NCBI RefSeq assembly: GCF_000801105.2
Contig: NC_079515.1
Span: forward strand, 5,022,001 to 5,086,000
Origin: Raphanus sativus
Taxonomy: Eukaryota; Streptophyta; Magnoliopsida; Brassicales; Brassicaceae
Direction of reading: 5' to 3'
DNA length: 64,000 nucleotides
In this document: positions 33,636-48,921 of the stretch, piece after piece
How the letters are laid out: each line of letters opens with the position of its first letter
Numbering within the stretch: position 1 is the first letter of the stretch
The notes under the pieces: model-generated
The model's input: the letters and a program-made list of their open reading frames with translations, nothing else
What the model was told of the DNA's origin: nothing
Database searches by the model: none
Program-made: the position numbers and the translations under genes

Positions 33636-36540
33636 CTAGCAACCATTTGCCACCACACCGACTGGTTTAGCAACAGACCCATTCTCATCAGCCTTGACAT
33701 CACTGGCAGTTTGAGCAGCGGTAGGAGATTCCTTATTATTAGCTGAATCAGCAGTTGCGGTTTCCTTTTTCTCATCTGTTGCAGTTTTCTCCTCACTTAC
33801 CTGTTAAATTGAAGTTCATTAAGATGTTAAGAGGAAACAATCGAGTTGTACAGTATGACTTCTAAAGTTTTTTGAAACTGTTATCATGTTCTTACCTGTT
33901 TCTGGGTTTGCTGCTGCTTTGCCTTCTTCTCCAAGATAGTCTTTTGCCTAACCTCATAGAAGGAAAAGTCATCCAAAATGCAAGTCTTGCTAGAATGCTC
34001 CTTGAAAACTTTCACAATCTTCAAACCTTGCTCCATCTTTACCTATAACACGACCCCACAAAAGAAACTTCAACACACGAAAACAAAATAGAGGACACAA
34101 CTTAAAAGATGTGAAAGCGTCAAAGGTCTGTTACCTCTTGTGTGTCTCTGCTGTTGGTAACAGGCTTGTTCTCATTGTTCTCAAGGGTAATGTGTTTCAG
34201 CAAGCTGTTTGGAACGTCCTTCACGATATGCCACTTGAGAGGGAAAGAGCCAGTCCACTTGTCTTGTTGCCAGTACTCCACATTTGTGTTGAAATCAACT
34301 GGTCCTGTCATTTCAGCAAGCCCAACAAATTGTCCACTAGCATTGACCTGGAAGGCAAACACAAGATGAATTAGATCCATATCATCAAACGAAGTACAAA
34401 AAGCACTGCATGATCGATTTCAGGATTATAGAAAAAACATACCGAGAAAAAGAGAAAGATAGGACAGCCGCCAGGTTTCTGCTGAGCTTCCTGATATGCT
34501 GCAGCAAGTTTCTTGTTTCCATTTGGTGTACTAGCCCAAACATTATATTTGATGCTCTTGTGCACATCATCTTCACTGTAAGACTTGATGACAAAGAACA
34601 TAGCATTCTCATAATCCACTGGGAAATCTTCTTTGTTGTACTGCTCTCTGTCAGGAACAATGCATGTGTTCTCCGTCTCCACAGCCACAGCTACATTTGA
34701 TTCGCCAGTCTGCTCCTTAACCTCTAAGCTATCTTCTGAATTTCCTTTCTGGTTCTTTGTGCCCTTCGCTCTAGGTCCCCTGTTAAGTTCATTCAAACCA
34801 TCCATGTTGTTGTTCTCATTTCCATAGTAGTAACTGTTACCCCTTCCCCAGTTTCTGTATTTGTTTTCCGTTGTGCTCACCCATCCCCTTCCATTCGATC
34901 TTGAATCATACCCAGAAGAACCATAACCCATACCAGATCTCCCTGAGCTTCCATAGTTACCATACACCTTGTTCTGATACATCTTGCTGTAGTATCCCTG
35001 AGCTGTACCGTAGCCTGTCATTGATGCAGGCTGGAGCGAAAGAGAACATTGATTAAGGGCCAATAAAACAAACCATAGCTTAAGTCAATACGAAAGAAAT
35101 ATAGAAAATTATTATACCGTGTAATGGGAATTTGAGCGGTAATTTTGATTCCTCGATGATGGTACAGTGGTTGACTTCGAATAGGAGGATGCAACTCCAC
35201 TGCCAGATCTCTGCACATCTGAATACTTGGAGCCATCGTAACATGGCACAGGAGCATAAAACCCATCATAACCATATCTAGGATCCTGATAACCACCAGC
35301 AAAACCTCCTCCCGGAGCACCATTTCCATACAAATTGCTTGCAGTGTTCTGGTTATTTGGTTTCCCTGGAGCTGTTGTTCCGTTGCTTCCTTTGGCCATA
35401 CCAGCACCAGATGCAACACCCTTGCTTTCCGCAGGTAGCGTCTTCACACCGCCAGCCTTGTTTGCAGAGAGATCCCCCTGGGTGGTAGGGGTAGCAAAAG
35501 GTCCAGTGGGGAAAAAGGCAGGATACTGGTACTGCTGAGCACCATACAACTGCCCATCACCGCCAACCTGGGGACCAGGGCTTGTTGCTGGTGAGTAAGG
35601 ATATGCTGCATAGCCATAACTCTGAGGATACACAACAGAGCCATTCTCTCCATAAACTCCCTGGTAAAAGCCATCAGAAGCCGTTAAGCAGAGCAGATGC
35701 GAAGAAAAAAAATGAAAAAGACACAATGGAACTACTACTTACAGAGTTCATGTCAACGCCCTCAGGAGTCTGGTAACCAGTGTACTCACTCCAGTCGCCA
35801 GTCCCATATCCTGAAAGTTAATAAAAAACGAGGAACTTGTTAAAAACATCAGTGACAAACTCGTGAAGTAATGTCAACTAAGGAGTAGAGGAAGAAGCTA
35901 AAACCTCCATAATAATAGTGCGGGTAAGCATTGGGAACATAGCAAACAGAAGGGTCAACGGCGTCACTGGGAAGCAATGGTGTCAAAGAACGGTCGTAGG
36001 TAGGGACTTGACCATTCAAATCCACACCTCCATACTGGTAAACAGCAGTCTGCAGAAAAGAAGACGCTTGTTAGAGAAAACTAAATGAAACACACAGAAG
36101 AGAAATAAAGACTGCTCCATACCTTCTTGTTAGGCTCAGGAATCTCGGAAGGTTTGGCTTGTGAGTCCAAAGAAAGCTTCTGCAACATATCAGCAGATTC
36201 TACAAACAAACTGAGTCAAAGGAAACAAAAGACCTTCGACTTAACTCATAAATCAAACCATTAGAACAGTGAAAAAAGGAAGCATCTTTAGCCCTAACAA
36301 CTTTTTTCAAAATCAATCATTCGTTTACATCAATTTACTCCCACGATAGGCGACAGTGATACTAAGCAAACCTAAATCAGCGTAATATCAAACAAATCTG
36401 AAAACGAGAATCGAATCACTGAACGAAGCTCGAATCGAGAGATCCAATAACGTTAAAAAAAAAAGAGAGAGAAATCAGAAAACACAGATCGAGACACGTG
36501 GACAAAGGATACGATCAGCAGGTGAAGCAACGGTAGCCAT
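33636..36540 (-). CDS. ECT2: YTH-domain N6-methyladenosine reader ECT2
   Basis: Nine exons on the minus strand. It starts ATG at 36540 (MATVASPAD, with a donor at 36512) and continues at 36199 with [26 protein letters not shown] split over exons. The N-terminal half is a long low-complexity region rich in Tyr, Gly, Ser, Gln and Pro ([28 protein letters not shown]). The YTH domain spans about 34130-34660: [20 protein letters not shown], then [12 protein letters not shown] and [20 protein letters not shown], including the tryptophans of the m6A cage (NVWAS, WQQDKW). The C-terminal tail is Lys/Glu rich, then [13 protein letters not shown] and stop. ECT2 binds m6A in mRNA 3' UTRs, in the cytoplasm, and controls trichome branching and organ growth together with ECT3 and ECT4. 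The protein looks complete. Confidence 0.96.
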
Positions 36541-37837
36541 GATTGATTCGGACAACAAAAAGGTTTGATAGAGAGATCCTTCTCGGATAAGGGGGATGCG
36601 ACCAAAAGGGATGGATAGATGGATAGAAACCCTAAACAGAATCAGGAGATCGAATCTAGGGTTTAAGAGACTGAGAGAGGGGTAAGGTAAAGGGTAAAGT
36701 TGGCCGCAGCCGCCACAAGGCAAAAGGAGAGAAGGGGAAGGGAAGGGAAGGGAAGGGAAGGGTTTTTCTTCGGGGAAGAGGAAAAAAAGGGTTTTGTTTC
36801 TCTGTCTTCCACTGATTCAAATAGATCCCCCACTGATTATCTTTTTTTTTTATTTATATATTTTTTTTATTCCTTCCACTTTAAGATATTTCCTCTTTTG
36901 TTTATATAGACTGGACCTTGACCTTCTGTTTTTTGGTAATTACCACCAAATTTCACACTCTGGTAATCTTTTTAAAATAGATATAAATCTATAGTATGTT
37001 CAAATCTATAATATATTTGCCTTAAACCCACTTGAATATACATTGGATATGAGTAATATTAGAAATTGGGTAAAAGTCAAAAGTCACATTCTTTCATAAA
37101 TCTTCCATATAATTATCAAAATACTATATTTGCCTTAGAACCACTTGAAAATACATTGGATATAGAGTAATATTATTGGGTAAAAGTCAAAAGTCATGTT
37201 CTTTCATAAATCTTCCATGTAATTATCAAAATACTATATGTAATTAAATGTTTCTTGAAAGTTTTATATGTGCAATACAAACCTTACTGTAAATTAATGT
37301 CCTTTTCTAGAGAAAAAGTGGAACAATAAAACATTTACCTTAGTCCGACGTTGATGGGCCTAATTGAAGCCTAACCAATATGGGCCTCTTATTCTTCTTC
37401 GGACCCTAATCAGACAAGGCCGGACCGGAATATGGCCCGGGAACCGATTACCAGCTGACGTTCGCGAGGGTGCTTCTTCTAATTAATGTCCGAACCAAAC
37501 AATAATAATGCATCCAACTGTAACGAATAGTACATCCAACCGTTCAACGATTTGCTAAGTATTTAGACTTTTGTCTTTTTTTTGTTCGCAAAAAAACAAA
37601 AACAAAGCAATCATTGCGCGCCTTTATAAGAACGAGAAAGTCATGGTAGTAAGTGTCATCTTCATTTCGTCAAAGATAGAATAATAAAGTCTCCCTCCCA
37701 CCGGTGAGTGTCGTCCTTCTTTCATCTGTTGAGAGCTCAATGTTTGCCTTCATGCATGCATGTTTTCAAACTATGTTTTGTTTTGTCTCTATCGTTCACG
37801 AGTGTTTTTGTCTGACTATTGAATTTGCAGTGCGAGT
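36541..37837. other. ECT2 promoter side, tandem repeat and Cpn60-like promoter
   Basis: A (GGGAA)n microsatellite sits at about 36733-36762, just upstream of ECT2 on its promoter side. The 113-bp tandem repeat is listed separately. A TTATAAG TATA-like box is near 37624, and a probable 5' UTR exon of the Cpn60-like gene ends at about 37700 (donor CCACCG|GTGAGT). Confidence 0.45.
37013..37238. repeat. two-copy tandem repeat, 113-bp period
   Basis: Units 37013-37125 and 37126-37238 share ATATTTGCCTTA, CATTGGATAT, GGGTAAAAGTCAAAAGTCA and CTTTCATAAATCTTCCAT with a few differences. A simple local duplication in the space between ECT2 and the Cpn60-like gene. Confidence 0.8.
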
Positions 37838-39994
37838 ATGGATGCTTTTGAGAGAAAGTATAGATCACATGGTGTTAATGTTACTTCGGAGGTATAAAGT
37901 TATTTGTCTGTTTGGTATTTTATAATTAATTCATTTCATTTCAAATTGGATTTTCTAAGCTTGAGGGTTTCTTCTGGTTAATTAGGAGGAGCCAGTCCAG
38001 AACATTGGTGGAAAGCTTGCTAGGCAAGCAGCTGCAAAGACCAGTGACTTAGCTGGTCACGGTGTTGTTCTTGCACAAGGTTTTATTGATGAGTGTGTCA
38101 AGGTAATTGTTACATTCTTCTCTCAGCTTTCTCTCATGTAAACTCAGTTTAATAATGTTATATTTTGTATTTTTCAGGTGGTGGCTGCTGGTGCAAACCC
38201 TGCACTGATCACTAAAGGCATTGAGAAGACAGAAAAGGCTTTGGTTCACGAGCTAAACCTAATGTCTAACGCGGGCAACGACCCTGAGGCTGGAAGTATG
38301 ATTGCTGAAGCAATGAGCAAAGTTGGTAGGAACAGTGTAGTGGTCATTGACGAGGGTAAAAGCGGTGAGAATAAGTTTTACGTAGTGGAAGGAATGCAGT
38401 TTGAACCTGGTTACATGTCCCCATACTTCATTACGGACCATGAGACTCACAGAATGTGTGTGGAGTACGATCATTGCAAGGTAAGTGTGTGTGTTTAATT
38501 AGATATGAACTTACAAGAAAAGATATTGTGATGGCACGTAGACTAACAATACTTCTTGCAGTTGCTTCTTGTTGACCATAAGGTTACCAATGCAAAGGAT
38601 CTCGAAGGTGTTCTGGAGGATGCAATCAGAGGTGGTGACCCGATCATCATAATCGCAGAAGACTTTGAACAAGAAGCTTTAGATACTCTTGTTGTTAACA
38701 AGGTTAGAGAGATATGGAAGGTCGCAGCAGTTAAGGCTCCTGGTGGTTCTGGAGAGCTCAAGAGCCAGTACCTTGACGATATTGCCATTCTAACTGGAGG
38801 TAAACAATCAATGTGACCTCTGATCCTATTTAGGAATCATCATTACACTTTTTTTAAAAAAAAAACTTGTTGTGTTACTACTACTACTAGCAACTGTGAT
38901 AAGAGAGGAAGATGGTCTTTCTATCGACAAAGCTGGAAAAGAGGTTTTGGGTAATGCTTATAAAGTTGTAATCACTAAGGAGATGACGACCATTGTGGGT
39001 GATGGAACCACACATGAAGGAGTGAACAAGCGTGTTGCAGAGATTAAGAGTCTTATTGAGGTATATATTAGTGTGTCAAACTTCAGAAGTAGTCTACATT
39101 TCATTATTATTCTAATAAGTATATGGTTATGTGCAGCAAGCAGAGCAAGATTATGAGAAGAAAACATTGAACGAGAGACTTGCTAAGCTTTCTGGTGGAG
39201 TTGCTGTAATTCAGGTAAAATATAGTATTGATACACAATAGAAGAATATGTTTAGTGATCCTAACTAGAAAACTCTGCTTACCTCTTAAGGTTGGAGGAC
39301 AAACTGAGACAGAGCGCAGAGAAAAGAAGTTAAGGTTTGAAGCAGTCCTTAACGGTACAAAGGTGAGTTTCTTAAACCAGAGGAGTTTTTTTTTTATTCT
39401 GACTACTCTCATAAATTGTTTTAAATCTTAGGATGTCATTTGGTTTCTCCAGGGTGCAGTTGAGGAAAGTATTGTTGTTGGTGGTGGTTGCACTCTCCTT
39501 GCTCTTGCGGCCAAGGTTGATCCCATCAAGTATACTCTTGAAAACGAGGAAGAGAAGGTCAGCAAGCAAGACCTTTGGGAGCTTATCTCTTGACTGCATT
39601 TTTTAAACTATTCTCTTTGACTAAAGGTTGGAGCAGACATCATTAAAAAGGGACTGAGTAATGCTGGCGTGGATGGAAGCGTTGTGAGCGAGAAGGTAAA
39701 CACATCAAAAGAAAAACTCTTAACTCATAACAAGATCTTTTTGAATCATGAGTGAATTTTTCTGCAAGGTTCTGAAACGTTCATTGGAACATGCGGCCTC
39801 TGCTGCAAAGACGTTCTTGATGTCTGAGATCAAGGTGCCGGAAGCTGGCAACCCAATGAACATCTCTGGTTAGTCCAGATACTACTCTTACATTGGGAGC
39901 TTAGACAATAAACATCAAAAACTCATGTTTCTTCATCACTGAATCTCTTTTGGGTTTTTTTTTTTGTCTTGTTTCAGGGTGGTTACTGAGATAA
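37838..39994 (+). CDS. truncated, divergent chaperonin-60 beta-like protein (likely ATPase-dead or decaying)
   Basis: Eleven exons (37838-37891, 37986-38102, 38178-38480, 38562-38799, 38891-39060, 39137-39214, 39291-39362, 39453-39557, 39627-39695, 39769-39868, 39978-39994) join in phase to 440 residues, against about 596 for plastid Cpn60-beta. There is no transit peptide. The first about 95 residues of the mature family are gone, including the nucleotide motif GPKGRN. The GDGTTT loop with the catalytic Asp is replaced ([11 protein letters not shown]), and the equatorial segment FGYNAATGKYEDL is deleted. The apical and intermediate parts remain ([85 protein letters not shown]). Frame and splice sites are intact throughout. 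It is in the At3g13470 (Cpn60-beta2) position. Either an expressed non-ATPase derivative or a pseudogene with in-frame losses only. Confidence 0.75.
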
Positions 39995-40627
39995 GACCAG
40001 CCGGACTCGCTCTTAAACATGAGAGAGATGATCATTCCAAAATAAGCAAGGATTACTCTATAGCTTGCAAACAAATTATGTAATAATCTAATGGCTTATA
40101 AACCAGAGAATAACTATATTATGTGGAATCATTTTCAATAAATTGTCAGTGTTGTAATCACACTTTTAAACCAGAGAATAATGTGTTCATTAGAACACCA
40201 AGTCATTAGATTATCACAAGCAACTCTAACTGCAAATAGATGGTCAAGACAACCATATGCAATAATGAGAAACTGCACAACTCCAGAATATAATTCAACA
40301 TCTAAAGCTCCTTGAATCAGAAAGAGAGAGAGCCATTCACTAACTGGTCAAAGAAACAAATGTAATAGAAAACAAATCTTTTCACAATGCTAAAACTGTA
40401 AACAGAATGCTACCATATGTTATATCTGGAAACTTAATATAACATCAGGCTGGCAAAATGTAGATTGGTTCAAGAAGGCAGTGGCAGATTCTACTACTAT
40501 ATATGTACTACTATACTACCTCAATGTTTATATGGGGATTCCAAAGCCAAAGCCACAAGACCAACAGCTTCTTCACCTTTCACCATTGCTTTAATCTCCG
40601 AGTAAAACTAAAAAAAAACAGGATTGA
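39995..40627. other. convergent 3' UTRs
   Basis: Lies between two genes that face each other; probably their 3' UTRs. No gene seen. Confidence 0.4.
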
Positions 40628-41165
40628 TCACAGAATAACGCAAACACAGCTTCTGTCGCCATCATATCTGATCTCTTCTTCTTCACTGCAAATAAAATGA
40701 ATAATCAGATAAAATGCAAGTAACAACTTTGGAGTTGTCAATAACAGTAAAGAACCAAAGAAACTGGACTAACCTAGACTCGAATTCACGGATCTCAGCA
40801 AGTTCTTTCCCCATCAAATCCACCCACTGTACCTTCTTCTTCTTCTTCTTCTTCTCCCTTCTCTCACCATCTTCTGGATCTATAGCCTCTTTTTTGAAAC
40901 TACTTTTCAGGATCTCTACATTACTTTGACCTTCTTTTATCTCCTCTAAGCCACAATCTCCCTCTGTAGCACACTCTTCTTCCCTATGGTCAACAACTTC
41001 CTCTACTTGTGCATCAATATACTGATCAGCATCATCATCAACCGAAGAGACTTGAGGAGGAGGCGTGTCCTCCAATTTGAGAGAGCCAGATGCGTAGAGG
41101 TTAGGAGAAGGCTTGCAGAAGCAGACGAAAGAAGGGCACTGGATCTTACAAAGCAAAACCCTCAT
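40628..41165 (-). CDS. small acidic/basic protein of unknown function (At3g13480-like)
   Basis: Two exons on the minus strand (40774-41165 and 40628-40685) join in phase 2 to 149 residues. The N-terminus MRVLLCKIQCPSFVCFCKPS is Cys rich. The middle is acidic (SSVDDDADQYIDAQVEEVVD), then a Lys run (REKKKKKKKVQW), and then VDLMGKELAEIREFESSEEEE-type sequence ending RYDGDRSCVCVIL. The block VQWVDxxGKELAEIREFE recurs in several small plant proteins of unknown role. I chose 41165 rather than upstream ATGs because the conserved part starts there. No function can be read from the sequence. Confidence 0.82.
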
Positions 41166-42282
41166 CAAAACATATGTTGGGTCTTTAAAACACCAAATCA
41201 TCAACCAATTCAATAACAAGATCTCTTTTGTCTTTGGTAAAGTTACAAACTTTGTGTGCCCATTCACCTGTCCTGATTATTGAGAGAAAAGGCAGCAAAG
41301 CAAAAGAGTTAGTTAACCACAGTTATGTATGTATCGTCCCTCTTGGATAGAATCCAAAGACCATAAATAACGAGTTGATCAGATGAGGGAGCAGACAAAA
41401 GTACAGGGACCAAGCAAAACGCTTTGTGCTAATTGAAAAAAGAATAGATTCCAGTTGATAACAATCAGCCATGGTAATAAAAAGCAAAAGAATTTGAATA
41501 AAGGTGTTTGTTTACTTTTGTGATTTGAGACAGACAATGATGGCATAGTTTTGAGGATTTCAAACCCTTCTTGTTTTGTTTTCACTCACAGATTAAAAAA
41601 AAAAAAGTAACTCCTCGAATTTGCTTTCTGTAAAGGTCAAGTCTTTTTTTTTTTTTTATTAACTCTTCCCTTGGTTAATATATCGTCTTGGATTCTCTCT
41701 CTGATATCAGAGATTTTATCTTTTTCTTTGTTAAAAAGTAACTAATGTACATAGTTAATGTGTTATTTTTAAATTAAATATTTGTGTTTATCTATAGTTA
41801 ATATTTGTATTTTAAAAATTCTAGTAAAAATCAGTATAAGTTTGGTTATGATATATGGTGAAGATACTAATTAAAATCACTTCAATATAAATTCTAGTTG
41901 CAAATCATATGATTATGTAATCAATTTTGTTATCTTGCAAGTCTATGTTTAAAAAAAATGATTAATGTTAATGGAAAAAGACACACTTGAAGTTCCCACA
42001 TGAAGGAAAGCACTTATCAGAAGACGATTTCTATATATTATATCGTGTAGTTGACAAATCCAGATATGATGATCTATATGATGTAATCATGTAGGTCTAC
42101 CAAATATACGAAAAAATCTCTCACATATCTTATATACACACACACCTAGACTCCTAGAGGTATGTAAATGCGTGTGCCTATGTAGAGTATAATGATGCGA
42201 CATAGGATGCTTCTCAGTTCTGACACATATGTTTCGAGATCAATAAAACTCGAAAGCCATTCTTTCAGTTTCAACTTGTCTC
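41166..42282. other. 5' flank of the At3g13480-like gene
   Basis: AT-rich, with poly-A and poly-T runs. No gene recognised. Confidence 0.35.
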
Positions 42283-42285
42283 TAA

Positions 42286-43846
42286 GAGCATCTTTATCGC
42301 GGTTTCCTATCCGCGTATTTAGGTCTTTTTGATTTAAAAAAAAATTAAAAATTAGCTAATTAAGCAATATACGTCGCTTAATGAAGACACGTAAGAGACG
42401 GGTTTCAGGGGGCACGTGTCATTCATTCAACATATCTTTCTCACAACCGTCTCGTCTTCTCTCTTTCTCTCGAGGCGAACCCGAAAGCGAAACGGTGATC
42501 TCTCGGCGACGATGATATCTCCCTCTCGTCGACGGCATCAGCCGGAGTCTCTATCGGTGGAATCATTGCCTCTCTCTCGTCGACGAATCCGCGTCTCCCT
42601 CGCTCTCCTCGACGATTCCGCTTCTCTCTCTCTCGATCTCGTCGACGAATCCGTGTCTCCGTCGCTCTCCTCGACGACTCCACCTCCCTCTCGATCTCCA
42701 CGATGGCTCACGTAGATCAAGTTTCACTCCACCTCTCTCTCCGGCCCGTGGCTATCCTCGACGAAATCAAACCGAAAGAAAAAGCTAAGTTTTTTTCCTT
42801 TGGTGTCTGAATCATTCATTTTTATATTGATTTGTTTGTTGTGTTGCATGCGTCTCTTGTGTTTTTTATGTCTCCTGATTCAACTCGGTTATGTCTCTGT
42901 CTTTGTTTGTTAATCATTTTTGCGATAGTTTATGTCTCTGTCTTTGTTTATATCGATCACTTTATAATTTCATGTATTTTCGTTACAGATATCACAGTTT
43001 GCTAGATGATGTCTCATACGTTTCATGAATTCACCTCTTTTAGCACCTCGTTCCAGTGGACTTTACAAGAAGATCGAGTTGGTCATCTCGTCTCCATGAG
43101 GTACCCTTTTAGACATCTGTCGATCTTTGATATTAATCTCATGTGGGTTTATTATGTAGATGTTTAACTTACTAGAGTTACTAGTACCAGTGTACTATTG
43201 ACTTCCTCTTACACTAATATATTGAAGATGTTAACATTGTTTATCAATGTTTTGGTTTATATGTAGAACAATGCAAACTGCTGTTGGTGTTTTTGGTGGA
43301 GATGGCTTCACGGATATGAGCGATGTACTACCTCTAATGGTAGCAAATGCAGGAAACAGCAACCGTGCAGCTATATCGAGTTCAGAAACAGGAAGAAGGT
43401 ACGTTCTGCTTCTCATCAACTCTTGTGTTCTTTTTTTCTTTGACAGACTGATTTTCATCAACTCTTGTGTTCTCACTCTTTAGGTTTATGTCTGTGAGCA
43501 GCAAGACTTGTCACTGCCTCACCATGCCAACAAGCAGTGCAGGTCCGTGTGCCATTGATGATACATACTTGTTGTCCGTGAAACTCTTTAGGTTTATGTC
43601 CGTGAAGCTCTTTAGGTTTCTTCTTGTTGTCTTGTTTTCTTCTTAAAACACTTTAGATGAATCAATTGATGATACATTTGATCAAATCAATGTTTAATTT
43701 TTTTAAGAACCCCTAAATAGGAGACTCCCATTGGAGCACAATAATATTAGGGTCTCTTAGTGCTGTCTCCTAATTCACATTTACCACTAAAAAGTATTAA
43801 AAAAAAATTAAGAACCCTTAGATGGATCTTTGGGATAATGATGCTC
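42286..43846. mobile_element. PIF/Harbinger-like non-autonomous element (1.56 kb) with gene-like interior
   Basis: The ends are inverted repeats: GAGCATCTTTATC on the left and GAGCATCATTATCCC read inward from the right. They are flanked by TAA at 42283-42285 and 43847-43849. A 3-bp TAA/TWA duplication and GAGCA-type ends fit the PIF/Harbinger superfamily. The interior is not AT-rich filler. It has a GC-rich stretch (42460-42720) with several copies of CTCGTCGACGA coding Ser/Arg-rich peptides in one frame, and later exon-like pieces (43264-43398, MQTAVGVFGGDGFTD, flanked by a GT donor at 43399). This looks like captured or transcribed host sequence. No transposase seen. Confidence 0.65.
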
Positions 43847-43849
43847 TAA

Positions 43850-44427
43850 CACATGTGTGAGATTTTGCTTATTATTATTGTGTGTAGGCAACTAGGCATC
43901 AATCATTATAATTGGTCAGATTCATCTCACAAGCAACCTCATCAAACTCTAAAACTAAAACCCATGAGCATTATTATACCCAAATTAAAAAAAAAGAATA
44001 AATCCATTGTATAGTCCATGTTTTAACTTTCTAAACATTAGCGTTAGCTTGTCATTTTCCAAGAAAAAGATAATAATAATCAATTAATGGAAAGCAATGA
44101 TTAAAGTTCCTTTTGTATTAGCTTTGTCCCTAACCTAAACAACAGGAGATCATATCTTGTCCATAATCAATTAGCAAATCAGTAAAAGCAAGAGAGAAGA
44201 GAGCGTGAAGCTTCTTTTTTCTTGCAAGAAAACTGAACCATTGTTTATTCAGTACACCCTCAACATGTGGTCTAATACATGCATCAAGAATAAAATCATT
44301 GGATTTGATTTTTTTGCTATCTAATTGCGTATGCTTCTTCCAACCTCCTCTGCTGGAGAAATAACCCAAAAGATACACAGAGAAATGCTAAGACTACAAA
44401 CATGTATTACCAAGTTCGGCATAAGTG
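43850..44427. other. 3' flank of OVA5
   Basis: Probably 3' UTR plus a short spacer. No gene recognised. Confidence 0.4.
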
Positions 44428-47555
<3,128 letters not shown>

Positions 47556-48699
47556 CGCTCTCTTTCTTTCCGGTGCTCTGCTTTTGACTAGGAAGCGCTG
47601 CTGCTTCCCTGTGGATGGATAGGTGGAAGCAGAAAGTAAACAAGCTTGCTGGGCCTTTTAATGTTTTGGGCCCTGAAATATTGTCAACAATTTAAATTTG
47701 GGCTTCTGATTCCTAAGTATTTTTAAATTTATAAGCCTGTGGGCAAAACTGATTTGGTTTATGAAAAGTGGAAATATATAAATTTCTGTACATTTAAATA
47801 TTTAATCTGAAATGTGGAAGTATATAAATGTGAATTTTTATTACGATACCAATTTGATTGTATATATGTCAAGTAGTCAAATCTATACCGTTATTTACAA
47901 AATAATTTTTTCGTTTGAACTCTCACTTATATAAGTTAGAGCGGTTACACATTTCGTTGACAAAAAAACGGTTATATATTTAAAAAATTATATAGTATGT
48001 ATATTATAATTAAAAAAAATTATTAATAACATTAAAGAAATTAAAATGATACATTTTTATATTGTATTGTTATCTTTAAATAATATATTTTATTATAAAA
48101 GTTAAAGTTAAAGAAATAAAACAATTTAAAATTATATAATAATCAATTAAAACATTATTATAAAGATATTTTCTAAAATATTTCTAATATATGAGTGTTT
48201 AAAAAAATTTAACACAATAATAAATTTATATTTTTAATATAAACCATGTCATATGTGCACAATTTTTTTTGCTATATGTAAATAATTTGATGTTTGATTT
48301 AAACTTTTTGAAAACATAAATAAAAATTTATCATGTTCGTTTCTGAAAGAATAAAATATAAACTAATAAATACTCGTAAATATTTATGTGCAAGCAAACA
48401 CCTTTTTCATTTATATACTATTTTTATGGTTAATGTTTTATACACTAATTATAAACATATTTGGGACGCTTTATATAAATAAATAGTTAGATATTGTAAG
48501 AAGCCATATATGTGTTTTTTAGCTATTCCTATTCCTTTTTGTAAAAGGCCATTCAACGCCTTATAACAATAAAAGTAACCAATATAACAAAACTGCAATA
48601 TCAAAACAAAGTCAAGCACAAAAAGTCAAAACCACTACCCGCGAGAGTTGGAGTTCGTACGCAAATCGAACAGAGAAAGAGGAGATTCTTTTGTTGGCT
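47556..48699. other. OVA5 promoter and AT-rich spacer
   Basis: Very AT-rich between 47750 and 48500, with no gene. A micro-insertion candidate at 47942-47981 is listed separately. Confidence 0.4.
47942..47981 (+). repeat. older micro-retroposon candidate: CGTTGAC plus poly(A)
   Basis: CGGTTACACATTT (47942-47954) and CGGTTATATATTT (47969-47981) match at 11 of 13 bases and flank CGTTGACAAAAAAA. Same design as the other cases, with two substitutions in the duplication. Confidence 0.5.
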
Positions 48700-48921
48700 A
48701 TGGTGTTCAGCAGCGTGGCGATAGTGGCGGTGACTGATGTTTCCACCAACTCGTGTCAGCGTATGATGAGGGTTCCGTCGTCGGAGATGTTGAATACTCA
48801 ACAACTTCTTGAAATGGCTTATTGCATCCCGTATAGTCATATCGTTCGCTGTCTATGGGAATTTTTGTGTTTGCCCATACCTGATTCGTACGACACTCTA
48901 TCTTCTTCTGATGATTCCTAG
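48700..48921 (+). CDS. small protein of unknown function (At3g13500 position), probably truncated by a nonsense change
   Basis: 73 residues starting MVFSSVAIVAVTDVSTNSCQ and ending DSYDTLSSSDDS before a TAG. The in-frame DNA after the stop continues DTLSSSDDDDDASDSNACF and then TGA at about 48979-48981. The segment GACACTCTATCTTCTTCTGA is present twice with a 30-bp period, so the tail was duplicated in frame; the stop lies where the first copy has TAC and the second TAG. I do not recognise the family. The position between OVA5 and the neprosin gene fits At3g13500, a hypothetical protein. It could also be non-coding. Confidence 0.5.
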   Translation: MVFSSVAIVAVTDVSTNSCQRMMRVPSSEMLNTQQLLEMAYCIPYSHIVRCLWEFLCLPIPDSYDTLSSSDDS

